Source: Methanosarcina sp. UBA5 (GTDB lineage: Archaea > Halobacteriota > Methanosarcinia > Methanosarcinales > Methanosarcinaceae). From it: DNA of 64,000 nucleotides. The notes under the pieces were generated by a model. The model worked only from the letters and a program-made list of their open reading frames with translations, was not told where the DNA came from and made no database searches. The stretch lies in NCBI RefSeq assembly GCF_002505485.1, contig NZ_DAVG01000096.1:17586-81585 (forward strand), written 5' to 3'. This document shows, in pieces, positions 54,432 through 63,723 of this stretch; positions within the stretch are counted from its first letter, which is position 1, and each line of letters begins with the position of its first letter. Both the position numbers and the translations under genes were made by a program.

Positions 54432-55007
54432 AATATCACCGGATAATCTTGGACTTGTTTATTAGTTAATACTTTAGGTTATTACAAGTAGCACTATATA
54501 TGTTTTTTTCACATAGCCACTAATATAAAAAAGTTGATAACAAATATTCATTCTTTACAAATATTAATCTTTAGGAAGGGCTTACATTTGCCACCAAAAA
54601 ATAAGTAGGCTTTTTTATGTTATAATAAATAACTATTTAGCGCGAATAAAACAACATCATTAGCCATTACCATAAAGTATTAAATATCAAATTTATTTAA
54701 AATCATTTCCTTTAATTATTTTTATTGATCTTATTTTATCCTATTTCATCATATGTAATCAGCTTTATCTATTATGTAAAACTGATACCAACAAACTGAT
54801 TCTGGACAGGCGGAATAATATAAATAAAAGAATATAAAAATATAATAAACTGAAGAAGAAAGTCTTAAATAGCTTTTTTTTCAACAGAACCTTATAAAAA
54901 TTGTATTGAACACATCTCCCGGCATGAATACATTTTCCAGATAAGCGCATTTTCCCATCATCAATAGTTTCAGCGTTCTCTATGCTTTTGCTGTCTTTTT
55001 GTTCTCT
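54432..55007. other. AT-rich intergenic region upstream of nikR
   Basis: About 575 bases, very AT-rich, containing the nikR promoter (TAGTTAATACTTTAGGTTATTA near 54460-54485 looks TATA-rich). ACAAATATT occurs twice near 54539 and 54557. The minus-strand ligase gene ends at 55008. A 61-codon minus frame near 54765-54950 has no coding character. No RNA gene recognised. Confidence 0.4.
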
Positions 55008-56366
55008 CTATCGCCTGTCTACAAGCCTTTTAGGCCTGCCTTTTATCCTGTTCAGTTCGAGCCCCATAGGGCCAGTGAAGTTAAATACTATTTTGAAAGT
55101 GCCTTCGGCATAAGCCCTGGAAAGCGGAGGCTTATATCTGAGAAAAGTACGAAGAAAGTTCTCTATTATAAGATCCCGGTCGCACATCTCAGGATTTTCA
55201 CATTCCATACTGACTCTGAGTATGGTTTCTCCCTCATCTTCTGTGCCATAAAGAAAAGCCTCATATTCTCCGGTCAGGTAGTCCATATTTTCGCGCTGGA
55301 AAACGCCCCTTTCCACATCTACGCGGTTAAAGGGAACTCCTTCTACCCACATGGTTTCAGCCTCCCGCTGAGGAGTCAGAATTTTCATATGTGTCCTTCC
55401 GCAGGGACACTGTTTGCGCGTGAGCACCACAGTTGTGTCTTCGGTATCATAGTTTAAAAGAAGGTTTCCTGCTTTTGCCCCAACAGGCAGCAGTGTGCTC
55501 AAGATAACTCTTCCACATTCTCCGTCAGGCACATAATTCTCTAGATGGGGATCATAAATATCAACGTGGACAAGATCTTCAGGCACATGTAGCCCTGATA
55601 CTTCATCACACTCCCCGCACATCGTGCCTTCCGTGCTTCCATATGTGTTATACACAGGACAGCCCCAGATTTCGGAAAGGTAATTCCTCGACTCGTCAGC
55701 AAAGGCTTCTCCTCCCACGACCAATTTATTTACGCCTGACTCCCGAGGATCGGCGCCCTCTGCCCGTAACCTTCTGGCGAGGTTCAGCAGTTTGAATACG
55801 CTGCCTACTATGCCTGTAGGTCTGTAAGCTTCTATAACACGCAGGGGAAATGTGCATTTGCCCTCAGGAATAATGCTCATACCAAGCTGCCTGGCTGCAA
55901 GGGTCATAGTGTTTGCCCCTACGTTCATCCCGTAAGAAGCACAGACGACAACCCTGTCTCCAGGGCCAAAGCCCTGTGACCTAAAAATGCGAGCGTATTT
56001 TTCCGAATACCGTTCCCAGTCTTCCCATGTAAGGAAAAAGCTCTTTGGGTTTCCGCTGGTTCCGCTGGTCTCATGAACTGTGAAAACGTCCTCCCAGCCC
56101 ACACTCCTGAACATGAATTCGCTCATTTCCGGAGGCTGGTTTTCGCGGATAGTGTTTCCCGAGATTATGGGAAGGTCCAGAAGATCCTCATGGGTTTTAA
56201 TCTCAGCCGGATCCACGCCCTGCTTTCCAAACCATTTTCTGTAAAAAGGAGAATTTTCTGCCGCATATTTTACCGTGTACCGTACCCGCTCCTCTATGAG
56301 AGCATCCAGTTCTTCCCTGTCCATGGTTTCAATTTCAGGGTTGAAATAAGGTTTTGAGTTGTCCAT
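55008..56366 (-). CDS. PaaK-family acyl-CoA ligase / coenzyme F390 synthetase-like
   Basis: About 452 residues. HETSGTSGNPKSFFLTWEDW is the AMP-binding P-loop, YNTYGSTEGTMCGECDEV the second core, and a C-terminal AMP-binding lid is present. In Methanothermobacter a PaaK relative adenylates F420 to F390 on oxygen exposure; Methanosarcina have several homologues, so F390 synthetase or an aryl-CoA ligase are both possible. GGGGGTG six bases upstream of ATG 56366 makes that the start rather than TTG 56381. It shares no operon. Confidence 0.85.
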   Translation of the reverse strand: MDNSKPYFNPEIETMDREELDALIEERVRYTVKYAAENSPFYRKWFGKQGVDPAEIKTHEDLLDLPIISGNTIRENQPPEMSEFMFRSVGWEDVFTVHETSGTSGNPKSFFLTWEDWERYSEKYARIFRSQGFGPGDRVVVCASYGMNVGANTMTLAARQLGMSIIPEGKCTFPLRVIEAYRPTGIVGSVFKLLNLARRLRAEGADPRESGVNKLVVGGEAFADESRNYLSEIWGCPVYNTYGSTEGTMCGECDEVSGLHVPEDLVHVDIYDPHLENYVPDGECGRVILSTLLPVGAKAGNLLLNYDTEDTTVVLTRKQCPCGRTHMKILTPQREAETMWVEGVPFNRVDVERGVFQRENMDYLTGEYEAFLYGTEDEGETILRVSMECENPEMCDRDLIIENFLRTFLRYKPPLSRAYAEGTFKIVFNFTGPMGLELNRIKGRPKRLVDRR

Positions 56367-56381
56367 AGAAAGCACCCCCAA

Positions 56382-56700
56382 CTGGATAAGATATAGAAAG
56401 CCTGTTATTTATTGGCTTCAAAGATGAAAACTTTTCTGGAGACATTGCCTTATTAATGGTCGTTATTAAACTTTAAAAATAATAAGATAGTATAGGACTA
56501 TTATAATAAGTTAGATTTTTAAGATTTACATAGTAAAACTAGAAACAAGTAACCTAAACATCATTCTTCTGCAAGTGTAAATAAGATCCTGTTCTCTTTC
56601 CTTCTGCCTTTTTTTCTCTTCAGGCTTCTCTTTTATTTCGCCTTATTTTTCTTAGATCTTTTTTTCTTAGACCTATTCTATTCTTATTGTCATATTTTGT
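56382..56700. other. Pyrimidine-rich gap downstream of the ABC operon
   Basis: The plus strand is C/T-rich at 56580-56700, with two near copies of TTTTTCTTAGAYC (about 56647-56675). It lies between the 3' end of the ABC operon and the start of the ligase gene, whose promoter should be around 56400-56450. No gene seen. Confidence 0.4.
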
Positions 56701-57480
56701 TTACCTTCTTAAGGGTAAACATACTTTCCTTTTCATATCTTCAATTTCCCTGACAGCTACATTTACGCCATAGACTGAAGACATCATCTTACTGGTTACA
56801 ACGGTTTCAACTTTTCCTACGGCAACCAGTCTACCTCCAGCCAGTGCTGCAGCTCTGTCGCCTACCAGGAAAGCATGGTCTGGCATGTGGGTATTCATTA
56901 CAATGGACATCCCGAGTGAGGCAAGTCGCTGAACAGTTTCCAGCACAAGGATCTGGTTGCCAAAATCAAGGTGAGAAGTTGGCTCGTCCAGCAAAAGCAG
57001 AGCAGGCTTCTGGACAAGAGCCCGGGCGATAAGCACCATTTGGTTCTGTCCTCCACTGAGGTTGGCAACCGGCCTTTCTGCAAGATCGGAAATTCCCACC
57101 ATTGCAAGCGATTCTTTTGCAAGTTTAATATCATCTGCGCCAGGGGATGCGAACATGGAAAGATGCGGAGCACGGCCCATAACTACAAAGTCCAGCACGG
57201 AAAATGGAAACACTACTTCATTCTGTTGGGGCACATAACCGATATGCCTGGCAATATCCCCTGCTCCCAGTGAAGCTGTATCCTTTCCCAGAATGTGGAT
57301 AGATCCTGAGTCCGGCTTGAGAATCCCTGCAATACATTTGATAAGTGTGGATTTTCCGGATCCATTCGGACCCAGGATACAGATAATCTCACCTTTTTTT
57401 AGCGAGAATGATACATTTTCCAGGACCTTCCCATTTCCATAGGAGAAGGAAAGTGATTTTACTTCCAGCATCAATTCCAT
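56701..57480 (-). CDS. ABC transporter ATP-binding protein (FecE/BtuD type)
   Basis: 259 residues. Walker A ILGPNGSGKSTLIKCIAGIL, Q-loop YVPQQNEV, signature NLSGGQNQMVLIARAL, Walker B LLLLDEPTSHLDFGNQ and the His switch HMPDH are intact. It is the ATPase of a siderophore/cobalamin-type importer, with the FecCD permease next upstream (10-base overlap). It ends the five-gene operon that begins at 61975. Confidence 0.93.
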   Translation of the reverse strand: MELMLEVKSLSFSYGNGKVLENVSFSLKKGEIICILGPNGSGKSTLIKCIAGILKPDSGSIHILGKDTASLGAGDIARHIGYVPQQNEVVFPFSVLDFVVMGRAPHLSMFASPGADDIKLAKESLAMVGISDLAERPVANLSGGQNQMVLIARALVQKPALLLLDEPTSHLDFGNQILVLETVQRLASLGMSIVMNTHMPDHAFLVGDRAAALAGGRLVAVGKVETVVTSKMMSSVYGVNVAVREIEDMKRKVCLPLRR

Positions 57481-58490
57481 CCCAAACGCCCCCTCTTTAG
57501 AAGGTACGCAAACAACGGAGCACCTATCAGGGAAGTGAGTATTCCCAGGGGAATCTCTGTAGCAGCAATAGTCCTTGACAGGTCATCTACAATCAGCATA
57601 AACGATGCCCCGATGACAATGCTCATGGGCAGTAAGCGACTATAGTTGGGACCAACTATCATCCTCGAAATATGGGGCACCACAAGTCCGACCCACCCAA
57701 TTACGCCGCTGATACTCACTGCCGCTGAAGTAATAAGGGTCGCACAAACAATAATAATCAAGCGCATTTTTTCTACGTTCATCCCCAGGGCCTTAGCTTC
57801 TTCATCCCCAAGGGATAGGATGTTGATACGCCACCTGAGAAGAAACAGCACCAGAGTCCCAATAAACATGGGAAATAATATGTAGAGCAGATCAACGAAT
57901 CTGACAGTAGCCAGACTTCCCATGAGCCAGAATACTATAGCAGGAAGTTCATCATAGGGATCTGCAAGATATTTTACCAGTGAGGTGAGAGCCGTAAAAA
58001 TAGAGCCCACAATCATTCCGGAAAGCACTAACACCAGAGTTCCTGTACCTTTGCTGGCTTTACTCATACTAATGGCTATAAACATCGCCAGTAATCCGAA
58101 AGCAAAAGCCATACACTGTATCAATAAATAACTATTCCACAAAAGTATTGCCAAACAAGCTCCAAAGCCCGCACCTGTGCCCACTCCGAGAATATATGGA
58201 GATACAAGTGGATTGCGGAAGATCCCCTGAAAAGAGACTCCGGCTGTGGAAAGCGATGCTCCAACCAGCAAAGCTGCAAGTATCCTCGGCAACCTTACAT
58301 TAAACAGTACCGTGTGTTGAGTGGAAACTGAAGCAGACGTGCCGAAAAAAAGAGATGAAAAAATATTAATGCTTTCATCCACAACTGCCGACATCGGAGT
58401 CTGATATCTGCCGACAAAAAGGGAGATTATGAGTAATGCAATGGGTAACAGGTACACCAGAGTAGTGCAATTATACCTGTAATCACGCAT
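57471..58490 (-). CDS. ABC transporter permease (FecCD/BtuC type)
   Basis: 339 residues, ten helices. RLPRILAALLVGASLSTAGV, VSPYILGVGTGAGFGACLAI, ISGVIGWVGLVVPHISRMIV (coupling helix region) and AATEIPLGILTSLIGAPLFA are FecCD signatures. It imports chelated metals, cobalamin or haem-like molecules with the ATPase downstream. It overlaps the radical SAM gene upstream by 8 bases, so the genes are strongly coupled. Confidence 0.93.
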   Translation of the reverse strand: MRDYRYNCTTLVYLLPIALLIISLFVGRYQTPMSAVVDESINIFSSLFFGTSASVSTQHTVLFNVRLPRILAALLVGASLSTAGVSFQGIFRNPLVSPYILGVGTGAGFGACLAILLWNSYLLIQCMAFAFGLLAMFIAISMSKASKGTGTLVLVLSGMIVGSIFTALTSLVKYLADPYDELPAIVFWLMGSLATVRFVDLLYILFPMFIGTLVLFLLRWRINILSLGDEEAKALGMNVEKMRLIIIVCATLITSAAVSISGVIGWVGLVVPHISRMIVGPNYSRLLPMSIVIGASFMLIVDDLSRTIAATEIPLGILTSLIGAPLFAYLLKRGRLGWN

Positions 58491-60261
58491 GAGTATGCCT
58501 CATTACATGCCTGGGCCAGATACCAGAGGAAGGCCTGTGAAATGATCTGTTAGGCTCTGCTTCCTCAAAAGGCATACCGTAAAACTGCAGATAAAAGTCA
58601 TTTGCCTCCTTTTTCAGATCAATTGCTGAGCTTTCCGGGTTCAGTTTATCTGCTATGTACATGAGCCCCAGTATCCAGCGAGGGTTCCCGAAATCCCAGG
58701 AGGGTGGAACTGCATAAACCCGATGTTCTTTTACTGCATCTGCAGATATACCGTATTGCTGGCACAGTCCATAAAACTCATCTAGAGGACGAGAAAGGAA
58801 ACCTGAAATAAAAATTATCTCAGGGTTCTGCTCATATATAAAAGAGGGAGAAACATTTACACCAGGTTTGCCTTCTTTTTGAAGCTGTTTGTTGATACTA
58901 ACTCCCCCGGAAAATGTCACAAGGTTGTTTTCCATTCTTCCTGCATTCAGGGCAAAAAGAGGAGAACCCATACAATAATACACCTTATGACCGCTATTTT
59001 CCGCTGCAAGAGATTTGACAAGCTCCAGGCGCTCACAAATAAAAGAAATAAGTTCTTCACCTTTTTCCGGCACATTTGCTTTTTCAGCAATAAGCCTGAT
59101 AAACTCAAGATAGGAGTATGGCTGTTGTATCATATGGTGTACCTGGCTTAGGGTTTCGGGATTGGAAACTTTCCCCCAGATTTCAATTAATATGTGGTCG
59201 TCCAGTATTCCCAGGCATGTAAGTACTGCATGGACCATACTGAAACCGCGGCTTATCCTGTAACCGCCCATGAAACCCTCCTCATTGAAGCTTTCAGTTG
59301 CAGTTGTCCCTTTAACCGGAGTACTCTTACCACAAGCACAGACGTAATTTATCCAGGGTTTTAGAGGTCTGGAACCCATGGGCCCGTAAAATTCCCTTTC
59401 TGCAAGAAGGCTACCGCATTCAGGACAGTACGTATTTAATAATTCCGTACCCGGAGAATTGAAGAGATAAACATAATCTACATGCTCACGCAGAGAAGCA
59501 CACAGGCTCTCCGCCTCTCCTATAGAGGGCTCAAGCTCAATTGGAGCATCCCCAAAAGGAATGAATCTCATGACCTGAACCGGAATTGTAGGAGAAATAT
59601 TAGACAATGCTTTTGCAACCTTTATCACGTCGTCCTCATTCCCCTTTGAGAAAACGACCGAAGTTTCAACATGTACACCCATGTCGAAAAGCCGGGAAAT
59701 ATTACGGAAAACAGGGGCTGATGACGGGACTCCACAGCTTATGTAACTCTTATCAGAATAGCCTTTAATTCCGACATTCATGAAATCTACAAGCTTTCCA
59801 AGCTCCTCCAGTGTCTCACCTGTGAAATAACAGTTGGTGGAACAGCCTGCGAGTAAACCTTTTTCTTTTGCCTGTACCGCAAGGTCCCTGAAAAGATAAT
59901 AATTTGCAGCAGGTTCATTGAGTGTGGAGACTACACCCAGACACTCCTGCTGCACTGCTTTTTCCATCACCTGAGATGGGATAAGGGCAGGAAGACTAAG
60001 TGATTTCCCTGAGGCCAGCAAGCGAGCTACACAGCCGGAACACTGGAAATTACATCCAGTACTGAAAACCTGAAGGAATTTACCTGAGGGATAATAGTGA
60101 AGTAAGGGGATGGTTTCTATAGAAACAGGATATGCTCCAAGATATCCAATATCAGGATCCTGGATGATAGTATCGCCAGCAGACATATAGTTCCCACACC
60201 TTCCCCTGCTGTATTCATCGATTTCACACCTGAATTCACACACATTGCACTTCATTTTCAA
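58483..60261 (-). CDS. Radical SAM enzyme fused to a substrate-binding-protein-like domain
   Basis: 592 residues. N-terminal Cys motif CNVCEFRCEIDEYSRGRCGN (about 5-24) is like that of AmmeMemoRadiSam proteins. STGCNFQCSGCVAR (about 66-79) is the CxxxCxxC cluster site. The barrel runs to about 270. A zinc ribbon follows (YCPECGSLLAER, VCACGKSTPV, about 285-325). From about 345 to 565 the sequence resembles a periplasmic-binding FecB/BtuF-like fold (VNVSPSFIYEQNPEIIFISG, HRVYAVPPSWDFGNPRWILG). There is no signal peptide, so this domain is cytoplasmic. The gene overlaps the methyltransferase upstream by 4 bases and the permease downstream by 8. The joined architecture is unusual. Confidence 0.85.
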   Translation of the reverse strand: MKMKCNVCEFRCEIDEYSRGRCGNYMSAGDTIIQDPDIGYLGAYPVSIETIPLLHYYPSGKFLQVFSTGCNFQCSGCVARLLASGKSLSLPALIPSQVMEKAVQQECLGVVSTLNEPAANYYLFRDLAVQAKEKGLLAGCSTNCYFTGETLEELGKLVDFMNVGIKGYSDKSYISCGVPSSAPVFRNISRLFDMGVHVETSVVFSKGNEDDVIKVAKALSNISPTIPVQVMRFIPFGDAPIELEPSIGEAESLCASLREHVDYVYLFNSPGTELLNTYCPECGSLLAEREFYGPMGSRPLKPWINYVCACGKSTPVKGTTATESFNEEGFMGGYRISRGFSMVHAVLTCLGILDDHILIEIWGKVSNPETLSQVHHMIQQPYSYLEFIRLIAEKANVPEKGEELISFICERLELVKSLAAENSGHKVYYCMGSPLFALNAGRMENNLVTFSGGVSINKQLQKEGKPGVNVSPSFIYEQNPEIIFISGFLSRPLDEFYGLCQQYGISADAVKEHRVYAVPPSWDFGNPRWILGLMYIADKLNPESSAIDLKKEANDFYLQFYGMPFEEAEPNRSFHRPSSGIWPRHVMRHTHA

Positions 60262-60881
60262 CCTTCCTTGCTTAATACCATCCAGAACCCCGAATCATCC
60301 TGGACTACATGGTAGGGAACCTCTGTTTGCCTTCCAGCTTCCTGTATAGCCTGAAGGTTTTCAGGACTGAGACGTTCTTTTGAACTTGTATGCCAGTCCG
60401 GATCTATTTCGACCATTTTTTCAGAGATCTGTGCTCTCAATTCTTTTGTGCCGAAGCCACCTCCTACCCATGCTTGCCCACCCGGAGCAAGGACACGAGC
60501 AATCTCCTTAAAAGCCAGAGGCAAGTCATTCCAGAAAAATACGGAACCCCGGCTTACTATGAGATCTGCACAATTATTCCTGAAAGGGAGCAGGTGCACA
60601 TCAGACTGCACAGGAACTATTTTCCCTGAAAGGCAGTGACGAGAGGCTTTTTTTCTTGAAAGCCTGCACATCTTAGTTGAAATATCAACACCATATACCT
60701 GCATATTCGTAATTTCCGCAACAGCAATTCCCAGGGACGCTATGCCGCATCCCAGGTCAAGGCATATACCTTTCTCTATCCCGCTTTGTTTGATGATATG
60801 GACAGCTATTACAGGGTAGATGGGAGCAAATATATTCTCTGCAATATAGGGGAAATCCGGGAATTTGTCATTCTCACTCAC
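60258..60881 (-). CDS. Class I SAM-dependent methyltransferase in the ABC operon
   Basis: 207 residues. GICLDLGCGIASLGIAVAEI (SAM motif I), YGVDISTKMCRLSRKKASRH, LPFRNNCADLIVSRGSVFFW and IARVLAPGGQAWVGGGFG complete a Methyltransf_11 fold. It overlaps the lipoprotein gene upstream and the radical SAM gene downstream by 4 bases each. It likely methylates the small molecule handled by the operon, or its metal (as in thiol/arsenic methylases, though no Cys pair of ArsM is seen). Confidence 0.87.
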   Translation of the reverse strand: MSENDKFPDFPYIAENIFAPIYPVIAVHIIKQSGIEKGICLDLGCGIASLGIAVAEITNMQVYGVDISTKMCRLSRKKASRHCLSGKIVPVQSDVHLLPFRNNCADLIVSRGSVFFWNDLPLAFKEIARVLAPGGQAWVGGGFGTKELRAQISEKMVEIDPDWHTSSKERLSPENLQAIQEAGRQTEVPYHVVQDDSGFWMVLSKEG

Positions 60882-61975
60882 GTCTTAGCCTCTGCTGAAG
60901 GGTTAAGTAGTGTATTCAGTTCTTTATCTGTGAGATCATAGTGGAAGAATTCCGAGTAGAACTCACGAGTTAGCTTTGGGAGATCCATATTTGCAAAACG
61001 GTCTGGATACAACATTTTTGCGGTCCAAGCGGTTCCGAGGATAAGGTGAGGACCCTGTGGTCTATCAATCCAGCAGAAAGGATTCTGAGGAGCAAGGTAT
61101 ACTCTCTTATTTTTCACAGCATCTACGCTTGACCAGAGAGAATCAGAGTAAACTGTTGAATAGAATTCTGGACTTGAAGTAATGATTACCTGAGGATTCC
61201 AGTTCATAACCTGTTCGATTGAAACTTGCGTCATGCCATTACCTGGCGTAAGCTGGCAGTCTGCAACATTAATGCCACCGCAGATATCAATGACCTGAGA
61301 ATGCTGAGAACCTGACGGATCGGTCATAAGCCCTTTTGGACCTTCGGCATAATAAACGCGTACTTTTTGGTCTTCGGGAATGTCTTTTACAGTGTTATTT
61401 ATCTCACTAAGGATTGAACTGCGGAAATCAATCAGTTTTTGTGCCTGGTCTTCACAATTAAGAAGTTTACCTACATATTGTATAGTAGAGTCAGATTTGT
61501 TGACGAAGATAATGGAATCGTTAACAGCCACTACCGGGATGTTTCCAAAGTTTTCCTGCCTGCGTTCTATAGCTTCATGGATTTCCCCATCAGTGGTGTA
61601 TCCTTCAATTACAATGTCAGGATGCATGTTGATTATAGTTTCATAGTTTCCGGTCCGCGTTCCAAACCAGCCCCCTATTACAGGCAAGTTTGAATAGTTT
61701 TCAGCCATGAAAGATTGAGTAAAATTATTTTTAAAATTCCACCCTGCAAGTTTGTCCGGAGCAAGCATATAAACAAGGATAGTGGACGGCGGAGAAGTGG
61801 CTACAACTGAGGAGATTTTTGCCGGCACAGTTAACTGCCTGCCCAGCATGTCGGTGATCTGCATAGTGCTTGAGTTCTCAATAGCCTGATGACTTGTGTT
61901 TTCTGCACATCCACAGGATGCGACAGCCAGAACCAGAATAGAGAGTAGTAATATTGTACCTATTTTTCCACGCAT
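60878..61975 (-). CDS. ABC transporter substrate-binding lipoprotein (FecB/BtuF type)
   Basis: 365 residues. A signal peptide with lipobox-like VLAVASCGCAEN near residue 20 suggests lipid anchoring outside the membrane. QITDMLGRQLTVPAKISSVV is the binding-protein start, and MHPDIVIEG and NWNPQVIITSSPEFYSTVY are core strands. It is the first gene of the operon, capturing the ligand for the FecCD permease. The ligand is probably a metal chelate or corrinoid; it cannot be read from sequence. Confidence 0.9.
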   Translation of the reverse strand: MRGKIGTILLLSILVLAVASCGCAENTSHQAIENSSTMQITDMLGRQLTVPAKISSVVATSPPSTILVYMLAPDKLAGWNFKNNFTQSFMAENYSNLPVIGGWFGTRTGNYETIINMHPDIVIEGYTTDGEIHEAIERRQENFGNIPVVAVNDSIIFVNKSDSTIQYVGKLLNCEDQAQKLIDFRSSILSEINNTVKDIPEDQKVRVYYAEGPKGLMTDPSGSQHSQVIDICGGINVADCQLTPGNGMTQVSIEQVMNWNPQVIITSSPEFYSTVYSDSLWSSVDAVKNKRVYLAPQNPFCWIDRPQGPHLILGTAWTAKMLYPDRFANMDLPKLTREFYSEFFHYDLTDKELNTLLNPSAEAKT

Positions 61976-62416
61976 AGAAATACCTGACAGACTTTTATAG
62001 TTTAAGCGTTATGTTTGGATAAACATAATGGTATAAAAATATAGCCCAGTGTTAAAAAAGAAGAAAAACGCTTCTGAGTATGTTTTATGGAGTTCCTGCG
62101 CTCCAGTATCTAACAAATAATTATTTTTAAAGTTATGTACTCTACTTAACGGAAAAAAGTAATCTGTTTTTGTAGTATTATCGCAACCTGACACGAATAA
62201 TTCAAAAAAGTTATCTGTTGACGATATACAGTTCTAGAGATGATAGGATAACTATTACGAATCCTGGCTTTTTCATACGGCTGAAAACTGTAATTACTAG
62301 AAACTCTAGATATGTTTTTCAACATAGTGATAGTGCTCTTTCTTCAGATTGGTCCATGACTTATATACATAGCTAAGTAACTCATTAATTGATAAACTAT
62401 TTATACTAAGTCGCAT
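61976..62416. promoter_or_regulatory. Divergent promoter region with palindromes
   Basis: Minus-strand TATA-like TATATTTTTATAC is at 62031-62043. The perfect palindrome TTATGTTT-GGAT-AAACATAA (62009-62028) sits between it and the ABC operon start, a classical repressor position. A related palindrome TATGTT-TTTC-AACATA lies at 62311-62326, about 100 bases before the plus-strand operon. A plus-strand TATA-like TTATATAC is at 62361-62368. The two palindromes differ in spacing by two bases. Confidence 0.55.
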
Positions 62417-62428
62417 ATGTGTAATTTG

Positions 62429-62968
62429 ATGGTTAATAGAGTTAAGCGCAGAGTATCATGCCTTCCGAAGGCTACATATTATAAACCGAGAGAGGTTCCG
62501 CTCTGCGATCTCAAAATTGTCAATTTATCTATAGAAGAACTTGAAGCTATCCGCCTTTGCGATCTCCTTAATGTTGAGCAGAACGAGGCCGCAGATGTGA
62601 TGGGGATTTCCAGAAAAACTTTCTGGAACGATCTGCAAAAGGCCAGACAGAAAGTGACTGATGCCCTTGTCAATGGCAAAGCAATAGAGATCTCCGGAGG
62701 AGAGTATATAAATAGCGGAGAGTGCAAAGTCGAATTTCTCTGCAGTGGGTGTGAGTATAAGTGGGAATTAAATTGCAATACTGAGCGCCCAACTAGCTGT
62801 CCGAAATGCGGCTCCGATATTTTTTATCGAGTAGGCGGCGACGGAAGAGGAAAGAGATTCATTGAAAACGATTACTGCTGTCCCAAAAACAAGGAGAAGG
62901 CAGCAGTGGGAAACGTTAAAGCAGGAAGTGTGAAAAATGACAAAAATTGCTATACCATCGATGAGTGA
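62429..62968 (+). CDS. DUF134 DNA-binding regulator with zinc-ribbon tail
   Basis: About 179 residues. VNRVKRRVSCLPKATYYKPR and LSIEELEAIRLCDLLNVEQN are DUF134 features, followed by a sigma-4-like helix-turn-helix (AADVMGISRKTFWNDLQKAR). A C-terminal Cys-rich part (VEFLCSGCEYKW, CPKCGSDIFY) forms a zinc ribbon. ATG 62417 would add MCNL; I take ATG 62429, uncertainly. It overlaps the next gene by 32 bases, so it probably controls this operon or the divergent one. Confidence 0.88.
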   Translation: MVNRVKRRVSCLPKATYYKPREVPLCDLKIVNLSIEELEAIRLCDLLNVEQNEAADVMGISRKTFWNDLQKARQKVTDALVNGKAIEISGGEYINSGECKVEFLCSGCEYKWELNCNTERPTSCPKCGSDIFYRVGGDGRGKRFIENDYCCPKNKEKAAVGNVKAGSVKNDKNCYTIDE

Positions 62969-63311
62969 CAGCGGACTGGAATCTGACGTTTGTTATCATT
63001 ATGGCTCATGCGAATATTTTACCATTGTGGATGTAAGCAACAAAGATATTGAGAATGTAAAGGCAATAAGCAACCTCTCTACTGAGAGCGAACATAATTG
63101 CGCTGCCCCGTCAATAATCTTGAAATCAAATAATGTTGATGCTGTGCTCGTTGCGGGTATCGGCGGAAGGCCATTAATGTCACTAGCTGAAAAGAATATC
63201 AAAGTGTTTGCAGGAATAACCGGTAAGGTTTCCAATGCAGTTGAAGACTATAACAATGGATTGCTGCGAGAAATATCTATGAATGGCACCTGCAGTTGTT
63301 CTCATCACTAA
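62937..63311 (+). CDS. NifX/NifB-family dinitrogenase cofactor-like protein
   Basis: 124 residues, the Nitro_FeMo-Co fold: KIAIPSMSDSGLESDVCYHY, EYFTIVDV, APSIILKSNNVDAVLVAGIG and AGITGKVSNAVEDYNNGLL. Such proteins bind or carry Fe-Mo-S-type cofactors or metal clusters; stand-alone forms occur in many anaerobes not linked to nitrogen fixation. The end CSCSHH may bind metal. It follows DUF134 with overlap and overlaps the next gene by 16 bases. Confidence 0.9.
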   Translation: MTKIAIPSMSDSGLESDVCYHYGSCEYFTIVDVSNKDIENVKAISNLSTESEHNCAAPSIILKSNNVDAVLVAGIGGRPLMSLAEKNIKVFAGITGKVSNAVEDYNNGLLREISMNGTCSCSHH

Positions 63312-63682
63312 ACGACTTAATTAACAATGCTCTTGGATCGAAGCCATCTGAAAGAGGTGAAACTGTAAGCCGACTAAAAACCAATTACTTAATAGACCTC
63401 ATTCTGACAACTCTATTTTTTGTTGTTGCAGGTACAGGTTTATTTATGTATTTTTTAATACCTCCAGGAATTCCAAGGGGACGGTATGTAGTATATATGG
63501 GATTAACAAAAGCTACCTGGATTTGGATACATAGCAGAGCAGGAATTTTGATAGTTATTCTTATAGTTGTCCATCTTATCCTACATAGTCAATGGATCGT
63601 ACGTACCACAAAGAGTTTTTGCAGAAAAGGAAAGAAAAAAACTATTTGTGAAAGAAACACAGTGACTGATAAAGTCCGATGA
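63296..63682 (+). CDS. DUF4405 membrane protein (cytochrome b-like)
   Basis: 128 residues. TTG start at 63296 overlaps the previous stop. Two or three hydrophobic helices: NYLIDLILTTLFFVVAGTGL and IHSRAGILIVILIVVHLILH, with His in IHSRAG and VHLILHSQW that could bind haem as in small cytochrome b561-like families. The first 30 residues are polar, and the start may be later. It probably passes electrons for the operon, by inference. Confidence 0.72.
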   Translation: MFSSLNDLINNALGSKPSERGETVSRLKTNYLIDLILTTLFFVVAGTGLFMYFLIPPGIPRGRYVVYMGLTKATWIWIHSRAGILIVILIVVHLILHSQWIVRTTKSFCRKGKKKTICERNTVTDKVR

Positions 63683-63723
63683 GAAAACTTTTCAAAAATT
63701 ATCTAAAAATCGGAGTTGAAATA

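Noticed and set aside
54765..54950. 61-codon minus-strand frame upstream of nikR
   Set aside because: Phe/Leu/Lys-rich translation of AT-rich DNA with no start signal.
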